Positions 25,360 to 35,832 are shown, counted from the stretch's first letter. The stretch is 64,000 bases of DNA from Eubacterium sp. (GCA_017446095.1 JAFSRN010000018.1:25080-89079), one strand, 5' to 3'. Notes: a model not told the origin generated them from the letters alone. Program-made: numbers and translations.

Positions 25360-26073
25360 ATGGGACAGAAATGTAATCCAACCGGTTTAAGAATCGGCGT
25401 TATCAAAAACTGGGACTCTCGCTGGTATGCTAAGAAGGGCGACTTCGCTGACCTGCTTATCGAGGACTACGAACTTCGTCAGTACCTTCTTAAGACACTT
25501 CACAGTGCCGGTGTTCCAAAGGTAGAAATCGAAAGAGACGCAAAAAGAGTTAGAATCAACATCCACTGCGCAAAGCCGGGCATGGTTATCGGTAAGCAGG
25601 GTGCTGAAATCGAAAAGCTCAAGGAAATCTGTGCAAAGAAGCTCGGTAAGGATACAAGCGAAGTTTTCATAAACATCGTTGAAATCAAGAATCCTGACCT
25701 CAACGCAACTCTCGTAGCACAGTCAATCGCGGCTCAGCTCGAAAGACGTGTAGCGTTTAGACGTGCAGTTAAGGGCGCTATCAGAAACACAATGCGCCTT
25801 GGCGCTCGCGGTATCAAGATTCAGGTTTCAGGCCGTATCGGCGGCGCAGAAATCGCTCGTTCAGAGACTTACAAGGAAGGCACAATTCCGCTTCAGACAA
25901 TCCGTGCCGACATCGACTACGGTACCTGGGAAGCTGCTACAACATACGGCAGAATCGGTATCAAGGTATGGATTTACCAGGGCGAGGTGCTTCGTGAGTC
26001 AAGAAACAACAACCGCAGAAGAAGCGACAATCGCAGAAGAAACAACAATCGCAAGGAAGGGGGAAATAAATAA
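25360..26073 (+). CDS. rpsC: 30S ribosomal protein S3
   Basis: 237 residues. KH domain with [14 protein letters not shown] near 67-80, and the C-terminal domain [14 protein letters not shown]-like ([19 protein letters not shown]). It lines the mRNA entry channel. The last 20 or so residues are an Arg/Asn-rich tail. Its TAA overlaps the rplP ATG by one base. Confidence 0.97.
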   Translation: MGQKCNPTGLRIGVIKNWDSRWYAKKGDFADLLIEDYELRQYLLKTLHSAGVPKVEIERDAKRVRINIHCAKPGMVIGKQGAEIEKLKEICAKKLGKDTSEVFINIVEIKNPDLNATLVAQSIAAQLERRVAFRRAVKGAIRNTMRLGARGIKIQVSGRIGGAEIARSETYKEGTIPLQTIRADIDYGTWEAATTYGRIGIKVWIYQGEVLRESRNNNRRRSDNRRRNNNRKEGGNK

Positions 26074-26498
26074 TGCTCTTACCTAAGCGTGTAAAACACA
26101 GAAAGCAGCACAGAGGTCGTATGACAGGTGCAGCGTCAAGAGGTAACAAAGTAACATACGGTGATTACGGTCTTGCTACAACAGAGCCTGCATGGATCAC
26201 AGCAGCTCAGATTGAGGCAGCCCGTGTTGCTATGACTCGTTACACAAAGCGTGGCGGTCAGGTATGGATTAAGATTTTCCCTGATAAGCCGATTACAGCA
26301 AGACCTGCCGACACCCGTATGGGTAAAGGTAAAGGTAACGTAGATTACTGGGTAGCAGTTGTTAAGCCGGGCAGAGTTATGTTCGAGCTCAACGGCGTAA
26401 GCGAGGAAGTAGCTCGTGAGGCTATGAGACTTGCAGCTAACAAGCTTCCCGTAAAATGCAAGTTTGTTAAAAAAGAAGAAGAGGGAGGCGAGCAGTAA
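26073..26498 (+). CDS. rplP: 50S ribosomal protein L16
   Basis: 141 residues. [17 protein letters not shown] and [31 protein letters not shown] are diagnostic. It positions A-site tRNA next to the peptidyl-transferase centre. It overlaps both rpsC and rpmC by one base (TAATG junctions), so the three genes are translationally coupled. Confidence 0.97.
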   Translation: MLLPKRVKHRKQHRGRMTGAASRGNKVTYGDYGLATTEPAWITAAQIEAARVAMTRYTKRGGQVWIKIFPDKPITARPADTRMGKGKGNVDYWVAVVKPGRVMFELNGVSEEVAREAMRLAANKLPVKCKFVKKEEEGGEQ

Positions 26499-26701
26499 TG
26501 AAAGCATCAGAAATCAGAGAGCTTTCTGCAGAACAGAGAGCAAAGAAGCTTGCAGAGCTTAAAGACGAGCTTTTCAACCTTCATTTCCAGGCAGCTATCA
26601 ATCAGCTCGACAACCCTATGAGAATTAAAGCAGTCAAGAAAGATATCGCTCGCATCAAGACAGTTGAAAGAGCTATCGAACTTGAAAATGCTAATTCGTA
26701 A
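26498..26701 (+). CDS. rpmC: 50S ribosomal protein L29
   Basis: 67 residues, two helices: [28 protein letters not shown] and [19 protein letters not shown]. It binds beside L23 at the tunnel exit. The start overlaps the rplP stop codon by one base. Confidence 0.97.
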   Translation: MKASEIRELSAEQRAKKLAELKDELFNLHFQAAINQLDNPMRIKAVKKDIARIKTVERAIELENANS

Positions 26702-26715
26702 GGAGGTAACTGATT

Positions 26716-26970
26716 ATGGATAGAAACCTCAGAAAAACAAGAATCGGCGTTGTTTCATCAAACAAGATGGACAAAACAGTCGTAGTTACAATTAAAGAGC
26801 GTGTTAAGCACCCTCTTTACAACAAAATCGTTAACAACACAGTTAAGTACAAAGCACACGACGAAAATAACGAGTGCGGCGTAGGCGACAAGGTTCAGAT
26901 TATGGAAACACGTAAGCTTTCCAAGGATAAGAACTGGCGCGTTGTTAAGATTATCGAAAAGGCTAAATAA
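26716..26970 (+). CDS. rpsQ: 30S ribosomal protein S17
   Basis: 84 residues, OB fold. [34 protein letters not shown] is typical. A primary 16S-binding protein. It is followed by a 178-bp gap, the longest inside the cluster. Confidence 0.97.
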   Translation: MDRNLRKTRIGVVSSNKMDKTVVVTIKERVKHPLYNKIVNNTVKYKAHDENNECGVGDKVQIMETRKLSKDKNWRVVKIIEKAK

Positions 26971-27148
26971 TCATTGCGATTTATGCCTTGCCCCGTATAT
27001 TATATACATTATATATAGGGCGCAAACAAAATTGGTACTAACGTGGCGGAATGATGCGGTTATCATTCCCTACAGAATTTAGTCATATTGAAAATAATAA
27101 CTGCAACTTAGCAAAGTGTTATTTTGCAGTACGAAGGAGGAAAACGCT
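26971..27148 (+). other. Internal gap before rplN with AT palindrome and hairpin
   Basis: The AT-rich block TATATTATATACATTATATA (27000 region) is followed by GGCGGAATGATGCGGT and the perfect hairpin GGAATGAT-GCGGTT-ATCATTCC (27048-27069). It resembles the gap before rplB in element order. It may contain an internal promoter for the spc part of the cluster; no clear -35 is seen. Confidence 0.5.
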
Positions 27149-27517
27149 GTGATACAACAGGAAAGTCGTCTTAAAGTCGCAGACAACACAGGTGCTAAAG
27201 AGATTCTTTGCATTCGTGTTCTCGGCGGTTCAGGCAGAAAGTACGCTAACATTGGCGACGTAATCGTTGCAACCGTTAAAAAGGCTGCTCCCGGTGGCGT
27301 TGTTAAGAAGGGCGAAGTTGTTAAAGCAGTCATCGTTCGTACAACTAAAGGTGTACGTCGTGATGATGGTCAGTATATCCGTTTCGACGAGAATGCTGCC
27401 GTAATTATTCGTGAGGATAAAACCCCGCGAGGCACCCGTATTTTTGGTCCCGTAGCAAGAGAGCTTCGTGAAAAAGATTATATGAAGATTCTCTCTCTCG
27501 CTCCGGAAGTACTTTAA
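27149..27517 (+). CDS. rplN: 50S ribosomal protein L14
   Basis: 122 residues, the standard length when the GTG at 27149 is used; it gives [18 protein letters not shown], the family start, and follows GAAGGAGG. The frame's upstream ATG (27116) would add 11 non-conserved residues. L14 forms bridge B8 and binds the silencing factor RsfS. Confidence 0.97.
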   Translation: MIQQESRLKVADNTGAKEILCIRVLGGSGRKYANIGDVIVATVKKAAPGGVVKKGEVVKAVIVRTTKGVRRDDGQYIRFDENAAVIIREDKTPRGTRIFGPVARELREKDYMKILSLAPEVL

Positions 27518-27531
27518 TGGAGGTGCCGAAT

Positions 27532-27834
27532 ATGAAAATGTTTGTTAGAACAGGCGATACCGTACAGGTATTATCTGGTAAATCAAAGGGTGCAAGAGGT
27601 GAAGTTCTTGCTGTAAGTCCTAAAGAGAACAAGGTTATCGTTAAAAAGGTACAGGTTGTTACAAAGCACGTTAAGCCTAACAGACTTGGCGAGCAGGGCG
27701 GACTTGTTGAAGTTGAATCAGCTCTTTATGCATCAAAAGTACAGTTAGTATGCCCCAAGTGCGGCGAGGCTACTCGCGTAGGCCACAAAAAGGGCGGCAT
27801 CCGCGTTTGCAAAAAGTGCGGACACGAGTTTTAA
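27532..27834 (+). CDS. rplX: 50S ribosomal protein L24
   Basis: 100 residues from ATG 27532. KOW motif at the N terminus (VRTGDTVQVLSGKSKGARGEV) and four cysteines (74, 77, 93, 96) forming a zinc knuckle at the C terminus. An earlier ATG at 27517 is rejected because GGAGGTG, the likely ribosome-binding site, lies after it. L24 starts 50S assembly. Confidence 0.95.
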   Translation: MKMFVRTGDTVQVLSGKSKGARGEVLAVSPKENKVIVKKVQVVTKHVKPNRLGEQGGLVEVESALYASKVQLVCPKCGEATRVGHKKGGIRVCKKCGHEF

Positions 27835-27853
27835 GAAAGGGAGGACATAACAA

Positions 27854-28396
27854 ATGGCAGCAAGGTTAAAAGAAACCTATAAGAGCGAAGTAGCTCCTGC
27901 ACTTATGAAGAAGTTTGAATACAAGTCTGTTATGCAAATCCCGAAGCTTGACAAGGTTGTAATCAACGTTGGTGCGGGCGAAGCTCGTGAAAATTCAAAG
28001 GTAATCGACGCTATTGTTTCCGACGTAACACAGATCGCAGGTCAGAAGCCTATCGTTTGTAAAGCAAAGAAATCAGTAGCTAACTTCAAACTTCGTGAAG
28101 GTATGCCGATCGGCGTTAAAGTAACGCTTCGCGGCGATAAGATGTATGAGTTTGTTGACAGACTCTTCAATCTTGCACTTCCGAGAGTTCGTGACTTCAG
28201 GGGTATCAATCCTAACTCATTCGACGGCAGAGGCAACTATGCTATGGGTGTTAAGGAGCAGCTCATATTCCCTGAGATTGATTACGATAAGATTGATAAG
28301 GTTCGCGGTATGGATATCATTATGGTAACAACCGCTAACACAGACGAAGAAGGACGCGAACTGCTCAGACTTATGGGCGCACCGTTCGCAGAGTAA
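27854..28396 (+). CDS. rplE: 50S ribosomal protein L5
   Basis: 180 residues. [39 protein letters not shown] and [19 protein letters not shown] are conserved. It binds 5S rRNA with L18 and touches the P-site tRNA. Confidence 0.97.
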   Translation: MAARLKETYKSEVAPALMKKFEYKSVMQIPKLDKVVINVGAGEARENSKVIDAIVSDVTQIAGQKPIVCKAKKSVANFKLREGMPIGVKVTLRGDKMYEFVDRLFNLALPRVRDFRGINPNSFDGRGNYAMGVKEQLIFPEIDYDKIDKVRGMDIIMVTTANTDEEGRELLRLMGAPFAE

Positions 28397-28408
28397 GGAG
28401 GGAATATC

Positions 28409-28594
28409 GTGGCTAAAACATCTATGAAGGCAAAGCAGAAAAGACCTGCTAAATATTCAACAAGAGCTTACAACAGATGTAAGATCTGCGGTAGACCTCA
28501 TGCTTATCTTCGTAAGTATGGCGTATGCCGTATCTGCTTCAGAGAACTTGCTCACAAGGGCGAGATTCCGGGCGTTAAAAAATCATCTTGGTAA
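28409..28594 (+). CDS. rpsZ: 30S ribosomal protein S14, zinc-binding type
   Basis: 61 residues. Cys24, Cys27, Cys40 and Cys43 form the zinc site, so this is the short C+ paralogue rather than the 89-residue zinc-free form. GTG 28409 after AAGGAGGG is the start. Some bacteria swap forms under zinc starvation; no second copy is in the window. Confidence 0.97.
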   Translation: MAKTSMKAKQKRPAKYSTRAYNRCKICGRPHAYLRKYGVCRICFRELAHKGEIPGVKKSSW

Positions 28595-28630
28595 ATCTGA
28601 GAATTGCTAAATTTATAAGGAGGAAATATC

Positions 28631-29029
28631 ATGCATATTACAGATCCAATTGCTGATATGCTTACAAGAATTCGTAATGCCAATTCAGCAAAACACGAAA
28701 CAGTAGATATTCCTGCATCAAATATGAAGAAGGCAATTGCACAGATTCTTCTTGATGAAGGTTATATCGCATCATATAAAGTAATTGAAGACGACAAGCA
28801 GGGCGTTATTCGCGTAACACTCAAGTATGGCGAGAACAAGAGCGCAGTCATCACAGGACTTCGCAGAGTTTCAAAGCCGGGTCTCAGAATCTACTCAAGC
28901 GTAGAGGAGATGCCCAAGGTTATGAAAGGTCTCGGCATTGCTATCGTTTCCACATCAAAAGGTATAATGACAGACAGAGAAGCTCGCAAGCTTAATGTAG
29001 GCGGCGAAGTATTAGCATTCGTTTGGTAA
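28631..29029 (+). CDS. rpsH: 30S ribosomal protein S8
   Basis: 132 residues. [18 protein letters not shown] start and the C-terminal [26 protein letters not shown] are diagnostic. It binds the 16S central domain; in E. coli it represses the spc operon near L5. Confidence 0.97.
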   Translation: MHITDPIADMLTRIRNANSAKHETVDIPASNMKKAIAQILLDEGYIASYKVIEDDKQGVIRVTLKYGENKSAVITGLRRVSKPGLRIYSSVEEMPKVMKGLGIAIVSTSKGIMTDREARKLNVGGEVLAFVW

Positions 29030-29044
29030 GGAGGTGCAGTTAGG

Positions 29045-29587
29045 ATGTCACGTATCGGTTTAAAACCAATCGTAATTCCTGCCGGCGTCGAGGTTAAAAA
29101 GGACGACGCAAACACTGTTACCGTTAAGGGACCAAACGGTACTCTTACACAGAATGTTCACAAGGACATCACGGTTAACATTGAAGGCAGCGAGATTACA
29201 CTCTCAAGACCATCAGACGATAAAGAGCACAGAGCTATGCACGGTCTGTACAGAGCGCTTATCGCAAATATGGTTACAGGTGTTAAGGACGGCTTCAAGA
29301 AAACTCTTGAGGTTAACGGTGTAGGTTACAGAGTTCAGGCACAGGGCAGCAAGCTCACAATGAACCTCGGTTTCTCACATCAGGTTATTATGGAAGCACC
29401 TGAAGGAATTAAAATTGAATGCCCGAGTGCAAACTCAATCGTTATCAGCGGTGCTGATAAGCAGGCAGTAGGTCAGTTCGCAGCACAGGTTCGCGAAAAG
29501 AGACCGCCGGAGCCGTATAAGGGCAAGGGCATTAAGTATGCTGACGAGCATATTCGCCGTAAAGAAGGCAAAGCAGGTAAGAAATAA
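29045..29587 (+). CDS. rplF: 50S ribosomal protein L6
   Basis: 180 residues, two related alpha/beta domains. SRIGLKPIVIPAGV start and PEPYKGKGIKYADEHIRRKEGKAGKK end are typical. It sits near the factor-binding site. Confidence 0.97.
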   Translation: MSRIGLKPIVIPAGVEVKKDDANTVTVKGPNGTLTQNVHKDITVNIEGSEITLSRPSDDKEHRAMHGLYRALIANMVTGVKDGFKKTLEVNGVGYRVQAQGSKLTMNLGFSHQVIMEAPEGIKIECPSANSIVISGADKQAVGQFAAQVREKRPPEPYKGKGIKYADEHIRRKEGKAGKK

Positions 29588-29605
29588 AGGAAGGAGTGAA
29601 TTACA

Positions 29606-29965
29606 ATGGTTTCAAGACAGGATTCTAACAAAGCAAGACAGAAGCGTCACACCCGTGTACGCGGCAAAATCAGCGGTACTGCAGAATGTCCAAGACTCAA
29701 CGTATATCGCTCCCTCAGCAACATTTACGTTCAGCTTATTGACGATGTTAAGGGCGTTACACTCGCTCAGGCGTCAACAGTTGAAAAGGACTTTACTGAG
29801 TACGGCGGAAACGTAGAGGCAGCTAAGGCTGTCGGCAAGACACTCGCAGAGAGAGCCACTGCAAAAGGCATCAAGACATGCGTATTTGACAGAGGCGGTT
29901 ATGTTTATCACGGCAGAGTTGCTGCAGTTGCAGACGGCGCACGTGAAGGCGGACTTGAGTTCTAA
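29606..29965 (+). CDS. rplR: 50S ribosomal protein L18
   Basis: 119 residues. Basic head [33 protein letters not shown] and end [26 protein letters not shown]. It delivers 5S rRNA to the large subunit. Confidence 0.97.
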   Translation: MVSRQDSNKARQKRHTRVRGKISGTAECPRLNVYRSLSNIYVQLIDDVKGVTLAQASTVEKDFTEYGGNVEAAKAVGKTLAERATAKGIKTCVFDRGGYVYHGRVAAVADGAREGGLEF

Positions 29966-29982
29966 AGAAGGGAGTAATTATT

Positions 29983-30489
29983 ATGGTAAACAATAAGATT
30001 GACGTATCTTCGTTGGAACTTGAAGAAAGAGTTGTTGCTATCAACCGTGTATCAAAGACTGTAAAGGGTGGTAGAATTTTCAAATTCTCAGCTCTCGTAG
30101 TTGTTGGTGACGGCAACGGTCTTGTAGGCTTCGGCATCGGCAAATCAGGCGAGGTTCCGGACGCTATCCGCAAGGGCATCGAAGATGCAAAGAAAAACGT
30201 GATCAAAGTATCGCTCAGAGGAACAACAATTCCTCACGAAATTAAAGGTAAATTCGGCGCAGGTGAAGTACTTCTTATGCCTGCACCAAAGGGTACCGGC
30301 GTTATCGCTGGCGGTCCTGTGCGTGCGGTTGTTGAAACTGTAGGCATCAAGGATATTCGTACAAAAGCAATCCGTTCCAACAATCCTTGCAACGTTGTTA
30401 GAGCAACTATTAACGGCTTAAGCCAGCTTCGCACTGCTGAAGAGGTTGCTGCTATCAGAGGCAAGAGCGTTAAGGAAATCGTAGGTTAA
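29983..30489 (+). CDS. rpsE: 30S ribosomal protein S5
   Basis: 168 residues. [44 protein letters not shown] and [15 protein letters not shown] are conserved. It affects decoding fidelity with S4 and is a target of spectinomycin resistance mutations. Confidence 0.97.
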   Translation: MVNNKIDVSSLELEERVVAINRVSKTVKGGRIFKFSALVVVGDGNGLVGFGIGKSGEVPDAIRKGIEDAKKNVIKVSLRGTTIPHEIKGKFGAGEVLLMPAPKGTGVIAGGPVRAVVETVGIKDIRTKAIRSNNPCNVVRATINGLSQLRTAEEVAAIRGKSVKEIVG

Positions 30490-30502
30490 GGAGGGGCTAA
30501 TT

Positions 30503-30682
30503 ATGGCAGATATTAAAGTAAAGCTCACAAAGAGCTTAATCGGCTGTAAGAAAGACCAGATCGCTACAGCCCACTCACTTGGTCTCAGAAAAATCGGTAA
30601 TGTAACAGTACAGCCCGACAACGCACAGACACAGGGTAAAATCAAAAAGATTTGTCACCTTGTTACAATTGTAGAAGAATAA
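30503..30682 (+). CDS. rpmD: 50S ribosomal protein L30
   Basis: 59 residues. [31 protein letters not shown] and [13 protein letters not shown] are the short bacterial L30 pattern. It lies between rpsE and rplO in the standard order with AAGGAGGG before ATG 30503. Confidence 0.96.
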   Translation: MADIKVKLTKSLIGCKKDQIATAHSLGLRKIGNVTVQPDNAQTQGKIKKICHLVTIVEE

Positions 30683-30695
30683 GGGAGGTACTACT

Positions 30696-31139
30696 ATGAA
30701 ATTACATGAACTTTCTCCCGCAGAGGGCTCTAAGAAAGCAGTCAAGAGAATCGGCAGAGGCCCAGCTTCAGGCCAGGGTAAGACTGCAGGTAAGGGTCAG
30801 AAGGGACAGAAGTCACGTTCTGGTTACAGCAGACGTCCCGGTTTTGAGGGCGGTCAGATGCCGCTTCAGAGACGACTTCCCAAAAGAGGATTTAACAACA
30901 TTTTTGCAACAGAGTATGCTGTTGTTAACGTTTGCGACCTTGAGGAAAGATTCGAGGACGGCGCAACCGTTGACGCACAGAGCCTTGTTGAGTGCGGACT
31001 CCTCAAGAAAACTCTCGACGGCGTAAAGGTTCTCGGCAGAGGCGAACTCACCAAGAAGCTCGACGTTAAGGTTGCAAAGGTAAGTGAAACAGCCAAATCA
31101 AAGATTGAGGCTGCCGGTGGTACGGTGGAGGTGCTGTAA
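30696..31139 (+). CDS. rplO: 50S ribosomal protein L15
   Basis: 147 residues. Glycine-rich basic head [27 protein letters not shown] and [18 protein letters not shown]. It is a late-assembly protein. Its TAA stop is followed immediately by the secY ATG. Confidence 0.97.
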   Translation: MKLHELSPAEGSKKAVKRIGRGPASGQGKTAGKGQKGQKSRSGYSRRPGFEGGQMPLQRRLPKRGFNNIFATEYAVVNVCDLEERFEDGATVDAQSLVECGLLKKTLDGVKVLGRGELTKKLDVKVAKVSETAKSKIEAAGGTVEVL

Positions 31140-32486
31140 ATGATTAAAACTATCATTAACGCATTCAAAATCCCCGAAATCCGCAAAAAGTTAATCTTTA
31201 CCGCATTCATCATCCTTGTGTTCAGAATCGGTTCGGTTATTCCGGTTCCGTTTCTCGACATCGTTGATGAAATCGATGTAGGTAAGGGTAACTCAATTTT
31301 AACTTATTTAAGCCTGATGACAGGTAGTGCGTTCACATACGGAACAATTTTCGCTATGTCAATCACACCTTACATCAACGCATCAATCATTATGCAGCTT
31401 CTCGCTGTTGCTATTCCTGCACTGGAAAAGCTTCAGAAAGAGGGCGAAGAAGGCAGAAAGAAGATTAATACAATCACCAGATTTGTTACAGTTGCACTCG
31501 GTCTTGCACAGTCCCTTGCATACTTCTTCTTCCTTCGAGCAAACAACTATCTTATGACTCCTGCAGACGGCACATACACAACGTTTGAGCAGGTGTTCCA
31601 GGCAGTAGTAATTATTGCAGTTCTCACTGCAGGTACAGCCGTTATTATGTGGCTCGGCGAGCAGATTACGATTGACGGTATCGGCAACGGTATTTCAATT
31701 ATCCTTTTCGCAGGTATCGTATCGCGTTTCCCGACCATCATCAGCCAGCTGTTCCAGTACATCAGAACAGGCAGAACCGTTTACAAGATTCTTGTTCCGG
31801 TAGTTATAGTAATATTCCTGCTTATGATTGCTTATATCGTACTGCTTGATAATGCAGAGAGAAGGCTGCCGATCCAGTACTCAAAGAGAGTTGTCGGCAG
31901 AAAGATGTACGGCGGTCAGAACACTCATATGCCGATTAAAATCAATATGAGCGGCGTACTTCCGATCATCTTCGCTTCCTCAATTCTGTCACTTCCCGGT
32001 ACAGTTCAGATGTTCATCTCATCAGACAAGTACAAGGGCACAGGATGGGAAAAATTCTTCGACGCTTTCCAGGGCGATTCCTGGTGGTATGCGGGAATGT
32101 ACTTCCTTCTCATCATTTTCTTTGCTTATTTCTACAGTACAATTCAGTACAACCCAATCGAAATGGCAAACAACTTGCGTAAAAACAACGGTGTTATTCC
32201 GGGTATCCGTCCCGGCAGACCTACATCAGACTACATCTTTAAGATTCTGTCAAGGCTGACACTTATCGGTGCGCTGATGATTTCTGTAGTAGCACTCTTC
32301 CCGATAGTTTACTCACTCATCTGCGAGGCTGCTATCCCACCGCTCACAGAGGGCGGCGACGACGGCGGTATGTCAATCAGTCTCGGCGGTACATCGCTTA
32401 TCATCTTGGTAGGTGTTGCACTTGAAACTGTAAGACAGCTCGAATCCCAGATGATGATGCGTCACTACAAGGGATTCCTTGACTAA
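31140..32486 (+). CDS. secY: Preprotein translocase subunit SecY
   Basis: 448 residues with ten membrane helices. Helix 2 has ITPYINASIIMQLL, and loops have GIRPGRPTSDYI. It forms the protein-conducting channel with SecE and SecG. It starts directly after rplO with no gap, giving coupled translation. Confidence 0.97.
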   Translation: MIKTIINAFKIPEIRKKLIFTAFIILVFRIGSVIPVPFLDIVDEIDVGKGNSILTYLSLMTGSAFTYGTIFAMSITPYINASIIMQLLAVAIPALEKLQKEGEEGRKKINTITRFVTVALGLAQSLAYFFFLRANNYLMTPADGTYTTFEQVFQAVVIIAVLTAGTAVIMWLGEQITIDGIGNGISIILFAGIVSRFPTIISQLFQYIRTGRTVYKILVPVVIVIFLLMIAYIVLLDNAERRLPIQYSKRVVGRKMYGGQNTHMPIKINMSGVLPIIFASSILSLPGTVQMFISSDKYKGTGWEKFFDAFQGDSWWYAGMYFLLIIFFAYFYSTIQYNPIEMANNLRKNNGVIPGIRPGRPTSDYIFKILSRLTLIGALMISVVALFPIVYSLICEAAIPPLTEGGDDGGMSISLGGTSLIILVGVALETVRQLESQMMMRHYKGFLD

Positions 32487-32513
32487 TTCGTTTAATAATT
32501 GAAAGGCAGTATT

Positions 32514-33146
32514 ATGAATCTTATTCTTTTAGGCGCTCCGGGTGCCGGCAAAGGTACTCAGGCAGAAAATATTTGTGATAAGTATAATATTCCTGCAATT
32601 TCAACGGGTAACATCATTCGTGCCGCTCTTAAAGAGGGCACGGAGATGGGACTCAAGGCTAAGTCTTTTATCGACGCAGGCCAGCTTGTACCTGACGAAG
32701 TTGTTATCGGAATTATCAAGGACAGACTCGCGGAAGATGACTGCAAGAACGGCTTTATTCTTGACGGCTTCCCGAGGACAATTCCTCAGGCTCAGGCTCT
32801 TGAGGATATGGGTATTGTTATCGACAAGGTTGTTGATATTGAAGTACCTGATGAAACAATTACTGCAAGACTGTCAGGCCGCAGAGTTTGCGCAAATTGC
32901 GGCAACTCATATCATATGATTTACAAATTCCCCAAGGTTGAGGGCGTTTGTGACGCGTGCGGCGGCGAACTTGTACAGCGTAAGGACGATGCACCCGAAA
33001 CAGTTCAGGCTCGTCTTGTGGAATACCACGAGATGACCGAACCGCTTAAGGATTTCTACAAGAATCTCGGCAAGCTCAAAATTGTTGAGGGACAGGAAGA
33101 AGTAGAGGATACTACTAAGCTCGTCTTTGCTGCATTGGAGGATTAA
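32514..33146 (+). CDS. adk: Adenylate kinase, zinc-containing
   Basis: 210 residues. P-loop GAPGAGKGT (7-15), GFPRT, and a LID domain with Cys126, Cys129, Cys146 and Cys149 for zinc, the Gram-positive type. It interconverts AMP, ADP and ATP. ATG 32514 after GAAAGG is used; the frame's TTG at 32499 is upstream of the ribosome-binding site. Confidence 0.97.
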   Translation: MNLILLGAPGAGKGTQAENICDKYNIPAISTGNIIRAALKEGTEMGLKAKSFIDAGQLVPDEVVIGIIKDRLAEDDCKNGFILDGFPRTIPQAQALEDMGIVIDKVVDIEVPDETITARLSGRRVCANCGNSYHMIYKFPKVEGVCDACGGELVQRKDDAPETVQARLVEYHEMTEPLKDFYKNLGKLKIVEGQEEVEDTTKLVFAALED

Positions 33147-33147
33147 C

Positions 33148-33897
33148 ATGATAGTGCTTAAGAGCAGCCGCGAACTCGAACTTATGAAAGAGGCTTGCAT
33201 AATCTCTGCTCAGGCTCTTGAGGTGGCAGGCGAGGCTGTTAAGCCGGGCGTTTCCACTTGGGAAATTGATAAGGTCGCTTACGATTTTATCAAAAAGCAA
33301 GGCGCAGAGCCAAACTTCCTCGGCTACGGCGGATTCCCTGCTACCGCATGTATATCCATAAATGATGAAGTTATCCACGGCATACCGAGCAAAAAGCGCA
33401 TCATCAAAGACGGTGATATTGTGAGCATTGACCTCGGTGCTGTAAAAAACGGTTACAACGGCGACAACGCTGCAACATTTATCTGCGGGACTTGCTCTCC
33501 CGAGGTAAAGCGGCTGGTGGATACAACGCGCGAATCCCTTTATGTAGGAATTGAGGCGGCTGTTCCTGGCGGCAGAATCGGCGATATCGGTAACGCAGTG
33601 CAGACCTACTGCGAAGAACGCGGCTTTTCGGTCGTACGCGACTTTGTAGGTCACGGCGTGGGTACAAAACTTCACGAAGAACCGAGCGTACCGAACTTCG
33701 GACACGCAGGACGCGGTATCCGACTATTACCCGGAATGACATTGGCAATTGAACCGATGATTAATCTGGGAACCTATAAGGTTAAGCAGCTCTCGGACGG
33801 CTGGACTGTAAAAACTGCAGACGGCAAGGCGTCGGCTCACTTTGAGCACACCATCGCCATCACAGATAACGGTCCCGTCATTTTAACAAGAGCGTAG
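33148..33897 (+). CDS. map: Methionine aminopeptidase, type I
   Basis: 249 residues. Removes the initiator methionine. Metal ligands lie in VSIDLGAVKNGYNGDNAATF (two Asp), GHGVGTKLHEEP (His) and AIEPMINL plus the FEHTIAIT end (two Glu). Start ATG 33148 follows GGAGG within 2 bases of the adk stop. A 93-bp gap separates it from infA. Confidence 0.96.
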   Translation: MIVLKSSRELELMKEACIISAQALEVAGEAVKPGVSTWEIDKVAYDFIKKQGAEPNFLGYGGFPATACISINDEVIHGIPSKKRIIKDGDIVSIDLGAVKNGYNGDNAATFICGTCSPEVKRLVDTTRESLYVGIEAAVPGGRIGDIGNAVQTYCEERGFSVVRDFVGHGVGTKLHEEPSVPNFGHAGRGIRLLPGMTLAIEPMINLGTYKVKQLSDGWTVKTADGKASAHFEHTIAITDNGPVILTRA

Positions 33898-33990
33898 CAA
33901 ATTGCAATTGCATTCGGTTGGTTTTCACCAAGCCTTAATGTGATTCCAGTTAATAGAATGACAATCACTCATAAATAAAAGAGGTATAAG

Positions 33991-34209
33991 ATGTCTAAGT
34001 CAGATATGATTGAAGTTGAAGGTACTGTGGCTGAAGTATTACCAAACACAACGTTTAAGGTAGAACTGCAAAACGGTCACACTATTACAGCGCACATTAG
34101 CGGTAAGCTGAGGATGAACAACATCCGCATCTTACCCGGCGATAAAGTAACAATGGAAATGTCGCCATACGACCTTACAAAAGGCCGCATCATATGGCGT
34201 TCCAAGTAA
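33991..34209 (+). CDS. infA: Translation initiation factor IF-1
   Basis: 72 residues, an OB fold: [65 protein letters not shown]. It blocks the A site during initiation. The usual place before rpmJ and rpsM. Confidence 0.97.
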   Translation: MSKSDMIEVEGTVAEVLPNTTFKVELQNGHTITAHISGKLRMNNIRILPGDKVTMEMSPYDLTKGRIIWRSK

Positions 34210-34229
34210 ATTTAAAGGAGGACTAAATA

Positions 34230-34343
34230 ATGAAAGTCAGACCTTCTGTAAAGAAAATTTGCGAAAAATGCAAAGTAATTAAGCGCAACGGAAAAGTAAT
34301 GGTTATCTGTGAAAATCCGAAGCACAAACAGCGTCAGGGCTAA
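34230..34343 (+). CDS. rpmJ: 50S ribosomal protein L36
   Basis: 37 residues. [15 protein letters not shown] with Cys11, Cys14, Cys27 and His32 forms the zinc site of the C+ type. AAAGGAGG precedes ATG 34230. Confidence 0.96.
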   Translation: MKVRPSVKKICEKCKVIKRNGKVMVICENPKHKQRQG

Positions 34344-34372
34344 CCTGAATTTTTAACGGAGGTAAAAGTAGA

Positions 34373-34741
34373 ATGGCACGTATTTCAGGTGTTGACTTAC
34401 CTAATGACAAAAGAGTTGAAATCGGTCTTACCTACATTTACGGTATCGGCCGCACAACTGCTACAAAGATTATCAATGAAACAGGTGTTAATCCTGACAC
34501 CCGTTGCAGAGATTTATCGGAAGAAGATGTTAAAAAGTTAAGCGACTACATCACCCACAACCTCACAGTTGAAGGTGACCTTCGCCGTAACACCGCTTTT
34601 GACATCAAAAGACTTATTGAGATTGGTTGCTATCGCGGCATTCGTCACAGAAAGGGTCTCCCTGTAAGAGGACAGACTTCAAAGAACAATGCCAGAACCC
34701 GTAAGGGTCCGAAGAAGACCATCGCAAACAAGAAGAAGTAA
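34373..34741 (+). CDS. rpsM: 30S ribosomal protein S13
   Basis: 122 residues. [25 protein letters not shown] and [28 protein letters not shown] are diagnostic. It contacts 50S bridges and P-site tRNA through its basic tail. Confidence 0.97.
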   Translation: MARISGVDLPNDKRVEIGLTYIYGIGRTTATKIINETGVNPDTRCRDLSEEDVKKLSDYITHNLTVEGDLRRNTAFDIKRLIEIGCYRGIRHRKGLPVRGQTSKNNARTRKGPKKTIANKKK

Positions 34742-34759
34742 GGTAGGAGGATACATTTT

Positions 34760-35155
34760 ATGGCAGCAAAAAAGCAAACTTCTTCTCGTAAAAGAAGAGA
34801 GAAGAAGAATATTGAGCGCGGTACTGCTCATATTCAGTCAACCTTCAACAATACTATCGTAACAATCACCGACACACAGGGCAACGCAGTGTCTTGGGCA
34901 TCTGCAGGCGAAATGGGCTTCCGCGGTTCAAAGAAGTCCACACCTTACGCTGCACAGACAGCTGCTGAAACTGCTGCAAAAATTGCAACAGATCACGGTA
35001 TGAAAACTGTTGAGGTTTACGTAAAGGGTCCGGGCGCAGGTCGTGAAGCGGCTATCAGAGCGCTGCAGACCGCAGGTCTTGATGTAACACTCATCAAGGA
35101 TGTAACTCCTATCCCGCATAACGGTTGTCGTCCGCCAAAGAGACGCCGTGTATAA
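34760..35155 (+). CDS. rpsK: 30S ribosomal protein S11
   Basis: 131 residues. [35 protein letters not shown] and [11 protein letters not shown]-type end ([19 protein letters not shown]). Located on the 30S platform by the Shine-Dalgarno helix. Confidence 0.97.
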   Translation: MAAKKQTSSRKRREKKNIERGTAHIQSTFNNTIVTITDTQGNAVSWASAGEMGFRGSKKSTPYAAQTAAETAAKIATDHGMKTVEVYVKGPGAGREAAIRALQTAGLDVTLIKDVTPIPHNGCRPPKRRRV

Positions 35156-35176
35156 TTATTATAGGAGGAAAGTACT

Positions 35177-35776
35177 ATGGCAATTAACAGACAGCCGGTT
35201 GCAAGAAGATGCAAAAAATATGATATTTCCCCTCAGGTTCTCGGTTATTCCAAAAAGGAAACCTGGAGGAATTCACAGAACAACCGCAGAAAGAAGGCTT
35301 CCGAATACAGCCTTCAGTTAAACGAGAAGCAGAAGATGAAGTTCATCTACGGCATCCTTGAGAAGCAGTCCCGCCGTGTTTACGACGAAGCAGAGCGTCT
35401 GCCGGGCGTAACAGGTGAGAATATGATTATGCTTCTTGAGACTCGTCTTGATAATGTAGTATACCGTCTTGGTTTGTGCAAAACAAGAAAGCAGGCTCGT
35501 CAGTTTGTTTCGCACGCACACTTCCTTGTAAACGGTAAGAAGGTTAACATCCCTTCATACAGAGTTAAGGTTGGCGATGTAATTTCTGTTCGTGAAAAGA
35601 GCAAGGATATTGACGTATTTAAGTCAGTAAAAGAAGAAGGTCCTGCACAGCTTATCCCGAAGTGGGTTGAACTTAATCAGGAAGAACTTTCCGGTAAGGT
35701 TCTTGCACTTCCCACAAGCGAAGACCTTGATTTTGAATTACAATACAATCTTATCGTTGAGTTCTACTCCAAATAA
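35177..35776 (+). CDS. rpsD: 30S ribosomal protein S4
   Basis: 199 residues. S4 domain near 90-150 (RLDNVVYRLGLCKTRKQARQFVSHAHFLVNGKKVNIPSYRV). The N terminus has few cysteines, so it is the zinc-free type. Assembly initiator and fidelity protein. In many bacteria S4 represses the alpha operon. Confidence 0.96.
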   Translation: MAINRQPVARRCKKYDISPQVLGYSKKETWRNSQNNRRKKASEYSLQLNEKQKMKFIYGILEKQSRRVYDEAERLPGVTGENMIMLLETRLDNVVYRLGLCKTRKQARQFVSHAHFLVNGKKVNIPSYRVKVGDVISVREKSKDIDVFKSVKEEGPAQLIPKWVELNQEELSGKVLALPTSEDLDFELQYNLIVEFYSK

Positions 35777-35832
35777 TACCCCAAAGGCATTAATTGACAG
35801 TATAACAAAACAGATTTTTAGGAGGCTTTTAC

